Origin: Spirochaetota bacterium
GTDB taxonomy: Bacteria > Spirochaetota > Spirochaetia > Treponematales > Treponemataceae
Assembly: GCA_023393015.1 (NCBI GenBank)
Contig: JAEWMY010000051.1
Location: forward strand, 46,893 to 110,892
DNA: 64,000 bases
Direction: 5' to 3'
In this document: positions 1-7,529 of the stretch, in pieces
Layout: the number at the start of each line of letters is the position of its first letter
How positions within the stretch are numbered: position 1 is the first letter of the stretch
Notes under the pieces: model-generated
Seen by the model: only the letters and a program-made list of their open reading frames with translations
The model's database searches: none
Told to the model about the DNA's origin: nothing
Translations under genes and position numbers: made by a program

Positions 1-921
1 CAAGTCGTTAAGGAAGGTTTCGTAGACGACGCCTGTATAGTAGTCGAGGCCGCGCGTGATCGAGGGGTCGAGCACGAAGGATGCCTCGATGCCGGTCGCT
101 TTCATGAATGAACGGATGTCGCGGAGCCGCTTCGTGTCCTCGGCGGGACCGCCCGCGAGACGCTCCATGAGATCGAGCGTCGCATCGAAGTCGTCGCTCG
201 AAAGGCCGGCACCCGCCGGAGCGTTCGCTCCGGAGACGAACGAGAGTATCTCGTCGGCGAGTTCCCCGGCGCGGGCGGCGTTTGCTTCCGCCGAGGAACA
301 TGCCTCGACGATCGAGGCGCGAACCTCGTCCCTGCCGACCTTGGCGAGCTTGTCGACCGCGCGGAGGACGTCGTCGCTGGCGCACGAAAGGCCGCGGTTC
401 GAGAGAAAGCGGTTGAACACTCCGCGGTGCGAAAGGCGGATGGTGACGGCGTCGACGCCGATGGCGGACAGGGCCGTCTTCATGAGGCTGAGGATTTCGA
501 AGTCGACCGACGCGGAATCGGAGCCCACGACGTCGAAGTCGCACTGCACGAACTCGCGGTACCGGCCCGCCTGCGGTTTTTCGCCCCTCCAGACCTTGGC
601 GATGTGATAGCGCTTGAAGGGGAGGTAGAGCTCGTCCTTGTGCTCGGCGACGAAGCGCGCGAAGGGAACCGTGAGGTCGAAGCGGAGCGAGACGTCTCGC
701 CCGCCGTTATCCTCGAAGCGGAATACCTGCTTCTCCGTCTCGCCGTCGCTCTTGCGCAGGAGTATCTCGGAGTATTCGAGGGCCGGGGTATCGATCGGGA
801 CGAAGCCGAAGGAGCGGAAGGTCGCGGTCAGTTTCTCGACGAGCAAGGCACGCTCCGTCTCGGCGGCGGGGAGGAAATCGCGAAAGCCCTTGAGGACTCT
901 GGGTTGTATAAGGTCGGACAT
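1..921 (-). CDS. hisS: Histidyl-tRNA synthetase, N-terminal 307 residues (cut by window edge)
   Basis: Class II aminoacyl-tRNA synthetase that charges tRNA-His in the cytoplasm. The frame runs from the ATG at 921 to the window edge without a stop, so the 3' part lies outside. The class II core is visible: RFDLTVPFARF at about residues 80-90, the motif-2 segment beginning RGEKPQAGRYREF at about 112, and the histidine-binding stretch RGLDYYTGVVYE at about 290-301, which is diagnostic for HisRS. There is no Shine-Dalgarno site before the ATG. A good promoter places +1 on the A of the ATG, so the mRNA is probably leaderless. It is divergent from coaX. The C-terminal motif 3 and anticodon-binding domain cannot be seen. 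Confidence 0.96.
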   Translation of the reverse strand, partial: MSDLIQPRVLKGFRDFLPAAETERALLVEKLTATFRSFGFVPIDTPALEYSEILLRKSDGETEKQVFRFEDNGGRDVSLRFDLTVPFARFVAEHKDELYLPFKRYHIAKVWRGEKPQAGRYREFVQCDFDVVGSDSASVDFEILSLMKTALSAIGVDAVTIRLSHRGVFNRFLSNRGLSCASDDVLRAVDKLAKVGRDEVRASIVEACSSAEANAARAGELADEILSFVSGANAPAGAGLSSDDFDATLDLMERLAGGPAEDTKRLRDIRSFMKATGIEASFVLDPSITRGLDYYTGVVYETFLNDL

Positions 922-927
922 GGTGGT

Positions 928-956
928 ATGATACCGGCCTAACGCGATTTTATCAA
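928..956 (-). promoter_or_regulatory. hisS promoter, predicted leaderless start
   Basis: On the minus strand the -35 TTGATA (951-956) and -10 TATCAT (928-933) are 17 bases apart. Six bases separate the -10 from the ATG, so +1 is predicted exactly at 921. There is no purine-rich ribosome site in the short remaining stretch. Confidence 0.7.
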
Positions 957-976
957 GCGTACGGGGGAACATCGCC

Positions 977-1750
977 ATGTTGATGGTAATCGACGTCGGG
1001 AACACGAACATCGTCCTGGGCCTCTATCACGGCTCCGACCTCGTACTTGACTGGCGTCTATACACGGACCCGAGACGGACCGACGACGAGTACGTCTCCG
1101 TCGTTCGTTCCCTCTTTCGCGATTCCGGCATCGCCCCCGGCACGATAGAGAAAACCGTCATCTCCTCGGTCGTTCCCCAGCTGAACGATACCATCTCGTC
1201 CATGGTGGAGAAACTTACCGGACGCCATCCCGTCGCCCTCGGACCCGACAAGTACGCGCGGCTTCCGGTCCGCGTTCCGGAGTCCGCCCTGCACGAGATC
1301 GGCACGGACATCGTCTGCGACGCTGTCGCCGCATGGGACGCCTACCGCGCAGCCTGCATCGTCGTCGATTTCGGAACCGCCCTTACCTTTACCGCGATCG
1401 GACCCGAGGCCGACATCCGCGGCGTCGCCATCGCCCCCGGGCTCGGCACCGCCGTGAAGGCGCTCTTCCGGGACACCGCCCAGCTACCCTCCGTTCCGCT
1501 CGTCGTTCCGCCGTCGAGTCTCGGCACGAATACCGTGCACGCCATCCAGTCGGGCGTCGTACTGGGGTATCAGGGACTCGTCGAATCGATGATAAACAGG
1601 ATGCGCCGCGATCTCGGCGTCGAGGCCCCCGCCGTCGCGACGGGCGGTCTTTCATCGGTGCTGTCGAGCGTGTCGGACGTCTTTGACCGCGAGGACCGCC
1701 AGCTCACGCTAAAGGGACTCTATCTTATCGCGAACCTTCTGGACGCCTGA
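977..1750 (+). CDS. coaX: Type III pantothenate kinase
   Basis: Catalyses the first step of coenzyme A synthesis, ATP-dependent phosphorylation of pantothenate. The 257 residues match the usual CoaX length. The ASKHA-fold phosphate motif DVGNTN is at residues 6-11, the substrate segment GTDIVCDAVAAW at about 109-120, and VVDFGTA at about 129-135, followed by GTNTVHAIQSGV. The type III enzyme is typical of spirochaetes and is not related to CoaA. A GGGGGA ribosome site lies 7 bases before the ATG at 977; a second ATG two codons downstream is also possible. The gene is divergent from hisS and convergent with the neuB-like gene. coaD, a later step of the same pathway, is at 42.8 kb. Confidence 0.96.
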   Translation: MLMVIDVGNTNIVLGLYHGSDLVLDWRLYTDPRRTDDEYVSVVRSLFRDSGIAPGTIEKTVISSVVPQLNDTISSMVEKLTGRHPVALGPDKYARLPVRVPESALHEIGTDIVCDAVAAWDAYRAACIVVDFGTALTFTAIGPEADIRGVAIAPGLGTAVKALFRDTAQLPSVPLVVPPSSLGTNTVHAIQSGVVLGYQGLVESMINRMRRDLGVEAPAVATGGLSSVLSSVSDVFDREDRQLTLKGLYLIANLLDA

Positions 1751-1777
1751 CGGACGACCGACCGACCCCTGAACGAC

Positions 1778-1799
1778 GCATGACCGGCGCATGACCGGC
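1778..1799. repeat. 11-bp tandem duplication in convergent intergenic gap
   Basis: GCATGACCGGC occurs twice in direct succession (1778-1788 and 1789-1799) between the coaX and neuB-like stops. No T-run or stable hairpin was seen here. Confidence 0.6.
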
Positions 1800-1806
1800 G
1801 GGCGCG

Positions 1807-2922
1807 CTACCGGGCGATAAAGTCGTCCCAGGAAACGCCTGCGCCGTTTTCCACGTCTCGCGCGAGCACGCCACCCGTTATCGAATCAATCCACTCGGGC
1901 CCGATACCGGGCGAAAGAAGTTTCTCGGTTCTGAGGATCGCGATGTCGCCTTCCGCTATCCTCGTGCCCGCGCGCGCGGCACGGAGGTAGTGAAGGGAGC
2001 GGTTTGTCCTTCCGTAATTCGCGCGCTCGGAGGGTGCAAGTCCCTTTATACCGGTTCCGAGCGTGGCCTCGACCCGCTCCCGGCCGTACTCGGCGTAAAG
2101 CCGTCCGATCGTCGCATCGGGGCCTTCCGTTTCGGCCTCCCGTACGCGCGCGACCATGCGGGCGAAATCGGCGGGGGGGAGGGCTACCGGGTCGTCGAGG
2201 CCCGGATCGGCGCGCGACAGGCATATATGCTTTTCGATCGCCATGGCGCCCGCGGCACCGGCGAGGGCGGGCACCAGAACGGGGTCGAGCGAATGGTCGC
2301 TTACCCCGCACGGAATGCCGAAGATGGCGGAAAGTGCGGGTATAACGCTGAGATTGTAATCGGTTTCGGGGGCGGGATAGCTCGTAACGCAGTGGAGCAG
2401 GGCCCGCGCTGGGGCCGTTTCGGTGAGTTCGAGCGCGCGTTCGATGTCGGACAGGCGTGAAACCCCGGTCGAGAGGATGACCGGCACGCCGAAGGTCGAA
2501 ACCTCGCGGAGCAGGGGCGTGTGATTGAGCTCCGGAGAGGCTATTTTCACGGCCGCGGGGCTCAGCGTCGCGAGTTCGCGCGCGCTTCGGAGCCCGAACG
2601 GCGTACACAGGAAGGTGAGACCGCATTCCGCGCAAAATAGGGCCATTTCCCGGTAAAAGTCGACGGGTAGCTCGAGGGAGCGGAAGCGTTCGTACAGGCT
2701 GATGGGGCCGCCGGGGAGGGGAACGAAGCCCGTATCCGGATGAAGGATTTCGTCGGCGTAGACCATCTGGAATTTCGCGCAATCGGCCCCCGCGTCCCGC
2801 GCGGCGCGAACGAGGTCTTTCGCTTTTTCCGGGGAGCCGCCATGGGCGGTGCCTATCTCGGCGATCACGAGGACCGGGCCGCCGCTCGAATACGTATGTC
2901 GTTCCAGGGAAAGGGATGCCAT
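1807..2922 (-). CDS. NeuB-family nonulosonate (sialic/legionaminic/pseudaminic-type) synthase
   Basis: Predicted to condense phosphoenolpyruvate with an N-acetyl hexosamine derivative to give a nine-carbon acidic sugar. The 371 residues contain an N-terminal TIM barrel: EIGTAHGG near residue 22, KFQ near 50, KIASPELNHTPLL in the middle, then LSTGVS, SDHSLDP and IEKHICL. A C-terminal antifreeze/SAF-like domain follows, seen as RSLHYLRAARAGTRIAEGDI and the final VSWDDF. This is the normal NeuB architecture; the sequence alone does not fix which sugar is made. It stands alone, but a CapD-type dehydratase and a DegT aminotransferase 8-10 kb away could supply its substrate. The start at 2922 is supported by a promoter that puts +1 on its ATG. 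Confidence 0.9.
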   Translation of the reverse strand: MASLSLERHTYSSGGPVLVIAEIGTAHGGSPEKAKDLVRAARDAGADCAKFQMVYADEILHPDTGFVPLPGGPISLYERFRSLELPVDFYREMALFCAECGLTFLCTPFGLRSARELATLSPAAVKIASPELNHTPLLREVSTFGVPVILSTGVSRLSDIERALELTETAPARALLHCVTSYPAPETDYNLSVIPALSAIFGIPCGVSDHSLDPVLVPALAGAAGAMAIEKHICLSRADPGLDDPVALPPADFARMVARVREAETEGPDATIGRLYAEYGRERVEATLGTGIKGLAPSERANYGRTNRSLHYLRAARAGTRIAEGDIAILRTEKLLSPGIGPEWIDSITGGVLARDVENGAGVSWDDFIAR

Positions 2923-2928
2923 AGCTCG

Positions 2929-2956
2929 ATTGTAGTCGAGGGGAATCCTTTGTCAA
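2929..2956 (-). promoter_or_regulatory. neuB-like gene promoter, predicted leaderless start
   Basis: The consensus -35 TTGACA (2951-2956) and -10 TACAAT (2929-2934) on the minus strand have a 16-base spacer. Six bases follow to the ATG at 2922, so the predicted +1 is the start codon. Confidence 0.75.
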
Positions 2957-2968
2957 CAAAAAACTCGC

Positions 2969-2997
2969 TCGACAAACCGGAATCTTTGCGCTATCAT
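2969..2997 (+). promoter_or_regulatory. Promoter of small zinc protein gene
   Basis: TCGACA (2969-2974) and TATCAT (2992-2997) with a 17-base spacer. The predicted +1 near 3004 leaves a leader of about 29 bases containing an AGGAG ribosome site before the ATG at 3033. Confidence 0.5.
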
Positions 2998-3032
2998 ACG
3001 AGTATAACGCCAACAGTTCGTAGGAGTAAGTC

Positions 3033-3257
3033 ATGAAGACCCTGTATTGTGATGTCTGTAAAGGCGAGATTGAAAACCCGATTCCCGGCCGAACCTGCTA
3101 TTTTATCAAGGAATACGATATCTGCGACGATTGCAAGGAGACCATCGACGCGCGCCTTCGCCCCGTCGTTCGTTCCCATTTCCCCTATTCGGCGGAATGG
3201 TACGAGCAGCAGGTGATGGCCCTCGTCGAGCGCGGGGTCACGACGAGCCGGGCCTGA
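3033..3257 (+). CDS. Small conserved-looking zinc-ribbon-like protein, function unknown
   Basis: A 74-residue protein with two CxxC pairs, CDVC at residues 6-9 and CDDC at about 31-34, spaced as in a treble-clef or zinc-ribbon knuckle that would bind one zinc ion. The C-terminal half, starting about residue 45, has no motif I recognise. It has its own promoter and a TAGGAG ribosome site, so it is likely expressed. It sits alone between the divergent neuB-like gene and yebC. I do not know its function; a nucleic-acid-binding or regulatory role is only one possibility. Confidence 0.75.
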   Translation: MKTLYCDVCKGEIENPIPGRTCYFIKEYDICDDCKETIDARLRPVVRSHFPYSAEWYEQQVMALVERGVTTSRA

Positions 3258-3302
3258 TTCCGACTGTTGTTATCGGATATCCCTTCGCGTAAGGCATGTC
3301 GG

Positions 3303-3346
3303 GCGCGATAAAGCGCGTTTTCCGCGGAAAACGGCCTTTGTCGCGC
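3303..3346. repeat. 44-bp near-perfect palindrome upstream of yebC promoter
   Basis: The arms 3303-3324 and 3325-3346 are reverse complements at 19 of 22 positions, with one more G-T pair and two mismatches. The centre is TTTTCCGCGGAAAA. The element ends 3 bases before the yebC -35. It lacks a T-run on either side, so it does not look like an ordinary terminator of the preceding gene. Confidence 0.85.
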
Positions 3347-3349
3347 TCC

Positions 3350-3379
3350 TTGACATGCTTTTTTACGTTATGGTACTAT
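3350..3379 (+). promoter_or_regulatory. yebC promoter
   Basis: Consensus -35 TTGACA (3350-3355) and -10 TACTAT (3374-3379) with an 18-base spacer. The predicted +1 near 3386 gives a leader of about 36 bases with AAGGAG before the yebC ATG. Confidence 0.75.
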
Positions 3380-3421
3380 TTTGCACATACTGCGATACAC
3401 CCTTCGGATTAAGGAGACATA

Positions 3422-4162
3422 ATGTCAGGACATAGTAAATGGGCGACAATCAAGCACGCCAAAGGCGCCGCGGACGCGAAGCGCGGCCAGATGTTCACGA
3501 AGTTCATCAAGGAAATTTCCATAGCGGCCCGTATGGGCGGCGGCGATCCTAACGCCAACCCGCGGCTTCGCACTGCCATCCTCAAGGCCCGCGCCGCGAA
3601 CATGCCCAAGGACAATATCGAACGGGCGATCAAGAAGGGAACGGGCGAGCTCGGAGCCGCCATCTACGAAGAACTGACCTACGAAGGCTACGGACCCGGC
3701 GGCGTCGCCGTTCTCGTCGAAGTCCTTACCGACAACAAGAACCGCGCGGCCGCCAACGTACGCAACCTCTTTTCCAAAAACGGCGGAAACCTCGGCGCGA
3801 CCGGTTCGGTATCCTATATGTTCAACCGCAAGGGCGTTATCGAATACGACGCGGAAGCCGTGAGCGAGGACGTGGTCATGGAGGTCGCGCTTGAGGCCGG
3901 CGCCGACGACGTCGCGAACGAGGACGGAGTTCTCAGCGTAACGACCGATCCGACCGCCTTCGAGGCCGTTCTCGAGGCCCTGCAGGCAAAGGGGTTCGAA
4001 TCCCTTTCCGCCGAAATCTCGATGGTTCCGGACACCTACAGCGAACTCGACGTCGATACGACCCGAAAGGTCCTCAAGCTCGTCGACAAGCTCGAGGAGG
4101 ACGACGACGTCCAGAACGTCTATACCAATCTCGACATTCCCGAGGGATTCGAGGAGGAGTAA
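3422..4162 (+). CDS. yebC: YebC/PmpR family protein (TACO1-like)
   Basis: A cytoplasmic YebC/TACO1-family protein of 246 residues, the usual length. The N-terminus MSGHSKWATIKHAK is the family signature. It is followed by DNPRL-type sequence (NANPRLRTAILKARAANMP) and YEGYGPGGVAVLVE near residue 85. Members have been described as DNA-binding regulators and, in mitochondria and some bacteria, as factors that help ribosomes through difficult peptide motifs. A strong AAGGAG site precedes the ATG. It is placed just before the ruvC-ruvA-ruvB group, a common arrangement, but a terminator and a separate ruvC promoter separate them here. Confidence 0.97.
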   Translation: MSGHSKWATIKHAKGAADAKRGQMFTKFIKEISIAARMGGGDPNANPRLRTAILKARAANMPKDNIERAIKKGTGELGAAIYEELTYEGYGPGGVAVLVEVLTDNKNRAAANVRNLFSKNGGNLGATGSVSYMFNRKGVIEYDAEAVSEDVVMEVALEAGADDVANEDGVLSVTTDPTAFEAVLEALQAKGFESLSAEISMVPDTYSELDVDTTRKVLKLVDKLEEDDDVQNVYTNLDIPEGFEEE

Positions 4163-4180
4163 TACTCTTCCTCAGCATGG

Positions 4181-4209
4181 GCCGTCGCGCTTGCGGCGGC
4201 TTTTTTTTT
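4181..4209 (+). terminator. Rho-independent terminator after yebC
   Basis: An 8-bp stem GCCGTCGC/GCGGCGGC (one G-T pair) with a 4-base loop, followed directly by nine T. The 3' arm also supplies the -35 of ruvC. Confidence 0.85.
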
Positions 4210-4219
4210 GCGTTATCAT
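4191..4219 (+). promoter_or_regulatory. ruvC promoter embedded in the yebC terminator, predicted leaderless
   Basis: TTGCGG (4191-4196) and TATCAT (4214-4219) with a 17-base spacer. Six bases separate the -10 from the ATG at 4226, so +1 coincides with the start codon. The -35 lies in the loop and 3' arm of the terminator hairpin. Confidence 0.6.
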
Positions 4220-4225
4220 CCCGTC

Positions 4226-4732
4226 ATGAAACCAACGGCAACGCGCGTCGTCATCGGCATCGATCCCGGGCTCGCCTCAACCGGATACGGCGTCGTGTCG
4301 TCGCTGAAAACGCGCCTTACCTACGTGGACCACGGCGTCATAAAGACGACGGCGGACATGCCGCATCAGGAGCGGCTACTCGCGATATTCCACGGGGTGT
4401 CGGCCCTGCTCGAGCGGTTCGCCCCGACAGAGGCCGGTATGGAAACCCTCTATTTCGCCAAAAACGTCTCGAGCGCCATGGCGGTCGCCGAGGCGCGCGG
4501 CGTCGTGACGCTTGCCCTCGCGCTCAAGGGTATCCCTCTCGGCGAATACACCCCGCACGGGATCAAGCAGGCCGTCGTCGGGGTCGCGCGCGCGGACAAG
4601 GCGCAGGTACAGGAATCTGTTCGCCTCCTTCTGGGGCTTGCCGAAATACCGCGACCGGATCACGCGGCGGACGCCCTCGCGGCCGCCATCACCCGCATAC
4701 ACACGGCCGACATACTCTCGCTCGTTACCTGA
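4226..4732 (+). CDS. ruvC: Holliday junction resolvase RuvC
   Basis: Endonuclease that cuts Holliday junctions during recombinational repair, working with RuvAB. The 168 residues match the family. The four acidic catalytic residues are visible: D13 in GIDPGLASTGYG, E73 in GMETLYF, and D145 and D149 in PDHAADALAAAI. The start at 4226 was chosen over an in-frame TTG at 4208 because family members begin a few residues before the GIDPG strand and because the promoter puts +1 on this ATG. There is no Shine-Dalgarno site. It is followed 64 bases later by ruvA, which has its own predicted promoter. Confidence 0.96.
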   Translation: MKPTATRVVIGIDPGLASTGYGVVSSLKTRLTYVDHGVIKTTADMPHQERLLAIFHGVSALLERFAPTEAGMETLYFAKNVSSAMAVAEARGVVTLALALKGIPLGEYTPHGIKQAVVGVARADKAQVQESVRLLLGLAEIPRPDHAADALAAAITRIHTADILSLVT

Positions 4733-4761
4733 TTCCTCCCCGCGCGGACGCCCGGCACTGC

Positions 4762-4790
4762 TTGCGCTTCGGGCCGGAAACGGCGATAAT
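4762..4790 (+). promoter_or_regulatory. ruvA promoter, predicted leaderless start
   Basis: TTGCGC (4762-4767) and GATAAT (4785-4790), 17 bases apart, with ACCCGC before the ATG at 4797. The predicted +1 is the A of the start codon. No ribosome-binding site is present. Confidence 0.6.
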
Positions 4791-4796
4791 ACCCGC

Positions 4797-5405
4797 ATGT
4801 TCAACAGCCTTTCGGGGACGATTACCGCCAAGCTTCCCCAGTCGATATACGTAGAGGCCAACGGGATAGAATGGGATATCGCGTGCCCGACGCTGAGCCT
4901 CGACTTCTTCGGGACGGTCGGCTCGCGGGCGCGCGTCTTTACCTGGCTTTCGCACCGCGAGGACCAGATGCGCCTGTTCGGGTTCGCCACGGTGAAGGAG
5001 CGTGACCTCTTTCTCGACTTGATGAAGGTCGAGGGCATCGGCCCCAAGCAGGCCCTTCGCATACTGTCCGCCATCACCGTATCGGATCTCGAAACGGCCC
5101 TCGACGCGGGCGATCTCGGCAGACTGCAGGCCGCGCCCGGCATCGGAACCAAGACGGCGCAAAAGATGATACTCGCGCTCAAGGGCAAGCTCACCTCCTC
5201 GGACGCGATTTCGGCGAAGACGTCCGCGAAAACAGAATGGTCCGAGATCGTCGACGCCCTCGTGAACATGGGCTTCGACCGAAGGCTTTCCGCGGAGAGA
5301 ATCGATACGCTCGCCTCAGAGCTCGCCTCGTCCGGTCTCGACCGCGCGGCTCCTTCCTTCGAGAAGGAGCTGTTCCATCGCGCCATCGTGGCGATGAGCT
5401 CGTGA
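4797..5405 (+). CDS. ruvA: Holliday junction branch-migration protein RuvA
   Basis: Tetrameric junction-binding subunit that loads the RuvB motor. It has 202 residues, the family length. The N-terminal OB fold begins MFNSLSGTITAKLPQSIYVE. Two helix-hairpin-helix motifs follow, VEGIGPKQALRI at about residues 78-89 and APGIGTKTAQKM at about 113-124. The C-terminal domain III (about 155-202) contacts RuvB. The ATG at 4797 fits the family start and the promoter spacing. ruvB begins 13 bases after the stop. Confidence 0.96.
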   Translation: MFNSLSGTITAKLPQSIYVEANGIEWDIACPTLSLDFFGTVGSRARVFTWLSHREDQMRLFGFATVKERDLFLDLMKVEGIGPKQALRILSAITVSDLETALDAGDLGRLQAAPGIGTKTAQKMILALKGKLTSSDAISAKTSAKTEWSEIVDALVNMGFDRRLSAERIDTLASELASSGLDRAAPSFEKELFHRAIVAMSS

Positions 5406-5418
5406 CGGGACGGTAGCC

Positions 5419-6477
5419 ATGAAAGATACGACGAACGGCGGAACAAGCGGAATCGTACGGCCGGAACGATTCGAAGAGGACGAACGGGACAGGGCCCTGA
5501 GGCCCAGGCTCCTCGCGGACTTCCAGGGACAGGAACAGATACGCGCGAACCTTTCTGTTTTCATAGAGGCGGCGCGCGCGCGCGGCGAAAGCCTCGATCA
5601 CCTTTTTTTGATAGGCCCGCCGGGTCTCGGCAAGACGACGCTCGCGCAGATAACGGCGAACGAACTCGGCGTCGACTTCAAGGTTACGAGCGCTCCCGCG
5701 CTCGAAAAGCCCAAGGACCTCGCCGGCATACTTACCACCGTCACCGAGCGTACCGTCTTTTTCATCGACGAGATACACCGTCTCAAGCCCGCGATAGAGG
5801 AGATGCTCTACATCGCGATGGAGGACTACGAGCTCGACTGGATAATCGGCCAGGGCCCGAGCGCGAGGACCGTGAGGATTCCCGTGCCGCCCTTTACCCT
5901 GATCGGCGCCACGACGCGCGCGGGCATGGTCTCGAGCCCGCTTATCAGCCGGTTCGGCATCGTCCAGCGGTTCGCCTTTTACTCGCACGCCGAGCTCGCG
6001 TCGATCATACGGCGGTCGGCGGCCATCCTCGGGGTGAAGATAACGGCTGAGTCGGCCCTTTCGCTCGCGGCGTGTTCGCGCGGGACCCCCCGCGTCGCGA
6101 ACCGCCTGCTCAGGCGCATGCGCGATTTCGCGGAGGTCTCGGGCGACGGGTTGATCACCGACGGCATCGTGCGCGACGGGCTCAAACGGCTCGAGATAGA
6201 CGAGCTCGGACTCGAGCGGTACGACCGGGAGATCCTTTCCTCGATTGTCGAGAACTACGCGGGCGGACCCGTGGGCGCGGAAACCCTCGCCATCTCGGTA
6301 GGGGAGTCCCAGGAAACCCTCGAAGACTATTACGAGCCCTATCTCATACAGGCGGGACTGATCCAACGAACGCCGAGGGGGCGCATGGTGACCGACAAGG
6401 CTTACGCCCATCTCGGTCTCTCGGCTCGAAGACCCGCGCGGGACGAATCAGATGCAGACCAACGACTTCCGTTTTGA
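5419..6477 (+). CDS. ruvB: Holliday junction branch-migration ATPase RuvB
   Basis: AAA+ hexameric motor that drives branch migration with RuvA. In its 352 residues the Walker A GPPGLGKTT is at 66-74, Walker B FIDEIHRL at about 115-122, the sensor/arginine-finger segment ATTRAGMVSSPLISRFG follows, and the C-terminal winged-helix domain ends with TPRGRMVTDKAYAHLG. The coding region overlaps queA by 26 bp in another frame, so the two are probably translationally coupled. The combination with queA is common in bacteria. Confidence 0.97.
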   Translation: MKDTTNGGTSGIVRPERFEEDERDRALRPRLLADFQGQEQIRANLSVFIEAARARGESLDHLFLIGPPGLGKTTLAQITANELGVDFKVTSAPALEKPKDLAGILTTVTERTVFFIDEIHRLKPAIEEMLYIAMEDYELDWIIGQGPSARTVRIPVPPFTLIGATTRAGMVSSPLISRFGIVQRFAFYSHAELASIIRRSAAILGVKITAESALSLAACSRGTPRVANRLLRRMRDFAEVSGDGLITDGIVRDGLKRLEIDELGLERYDREILSSIVENYAGGPVGAETLAISVGESQETLEDYYEPYLIQAGLIQRTPRGRMVTDKAYAHLGLSARRPARDESDADQRLPF

Positions 6478-7513
6478 CCTTCCCGAGGAACTCATCGCGC
6501 AAAACCCCTCGGGAGAGCGCGGGGCCGATCGCCTGCTCGCGCTTGACCGCGCGACGGGAGCGATTCGGGACGCGTTTTTCGCGGATTTTCCGTCGCTGGT
6601 CGATCCCGAAAGCCTGCTCGTATTCAACGATTCGCGCGTCAGGCACGCGCGTGTCTACGCGACCGCCGACTCGAGCGGCTCGCGCGCGGAGTTCCTGCTT
6701 GTCGCGGAGCGCCGCCTGCCCGGAGTCGAGCCGGGAACCGTCTGGAAGGCCATGGCCCGGAACGCCAAGCGCCACCGCGTCGGCCGCGGGTATACCTTCG
6801 ACGACGGGACGCGCGCCGGTATCGTGGACGTGCCGGGCGAGGAAACGGCCGGAAGCGAATTCCGCTTTCTCGAGTTCTCGCGGCCGATCGACGACGACTG
6901 GCTCGACGCGAACGGCCACATGCCCCTGCCTCCGTACATCAGGCGCGAGGACGGGCTCGCCGACGCCGACCGCTATCAGACGGTGTACGCCCGCGAGACG
7001 GGTTCCGTCGCCGCGCCAACGGCGGGACTTCACTTCACGGACGGGGTACTCGGCGAGCTGGACCGTCGCGGCATCGAGCGGGTTACGGTTACATTGCACG
7101 TCGGCTTGGGCACGTTTTTGCCCGTCCGTTCCGAGAAAATCGAGGACCACGCGATGCACGAGGAATCATACGGGGTAAGCGCCGCGGCGGCGGAGGCGGT
7201 TACCCGCGCGAAACGCGACGGACGGCCCGTCGTCGCCGTGGGAACGACCAGCGTGAGGACCCTCGAGTCCGCCTGGGACGAAGAGACCGGTTCCCTGAGG
7301 TCGGGAGGGGGGGCGACGAGAATCTTCATCTATCCCGGGTACCGCTTCCGCGTGGTTGACGCGCTCTTCACGAATTTCCACACGCCGGAATCGACGCTGC
7401 TCATGCTCGTGTCGGCCTTCGCGGGCAAGGACGCGGTGTTTCGCGCCTACGCTCACGCCGTCAAAAAGAGGTACAGGTTCTTTTCCTACGGCGACTCGAT
7501 GTTCATCCGGTAG
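6452..7513 (+). CDS. queA: S-adenosylmethionine:tRNA ribosyltransferase-isomerase QueA
   Basis: Transfers the ribosyl part of SAM to preQ1 in tRNA to make epoxyqueuosine, a wobble-base modification of His, Asn, Asp and Tyr tRNAs. The 353 residues carry the family landmarks: FDLPEELIAQNP at the N-terminus, LLVFNDSRVRHARV near 50, GHMPLPPYI near 150, PTAGLHFT near 190, the segment around HVGLGTFLPVRSE, and FTNFHTPESTLLMLVSAF near the C-terminus. The start lies inside ruvB. It ends 16 bp before the convergent FAD-subunit gene, with no room for a terminator between them. Confidence 0.97.
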   Translation: MQTNDFRFDLPEELIAQNPSGERGADRLLALDRATGAIRDAFFADFPSLVDPESLLVFNDSRVRHARVYATADSSGSRAEFLLVAERRLPGVEPGTVWKAMARNAKRHRVGRGYTFDDGTRAGIVDVPGEETAGSEFRFLEFSRPIDDDWLDANGHMPLPPYIRREDGLADADRYQTVYARETGSVAAPTAGLHFTDGVLGELDRRGIERVTVTLHVGLGTFLPVRSEKIEDHAMHEESYGVSAAAAEAVTRAKRDGRPVVAVGTTSVRTLESAWDEETGSLRSGGGATRIFIYPGYRFRVVDALFTNFHTPESTLLMLVSAFAGKDAVFRAYAHAVKKRYRFFSYGDSMFIR

Positions 7514-7529
7514 CGATCGCCGCCCGCCT

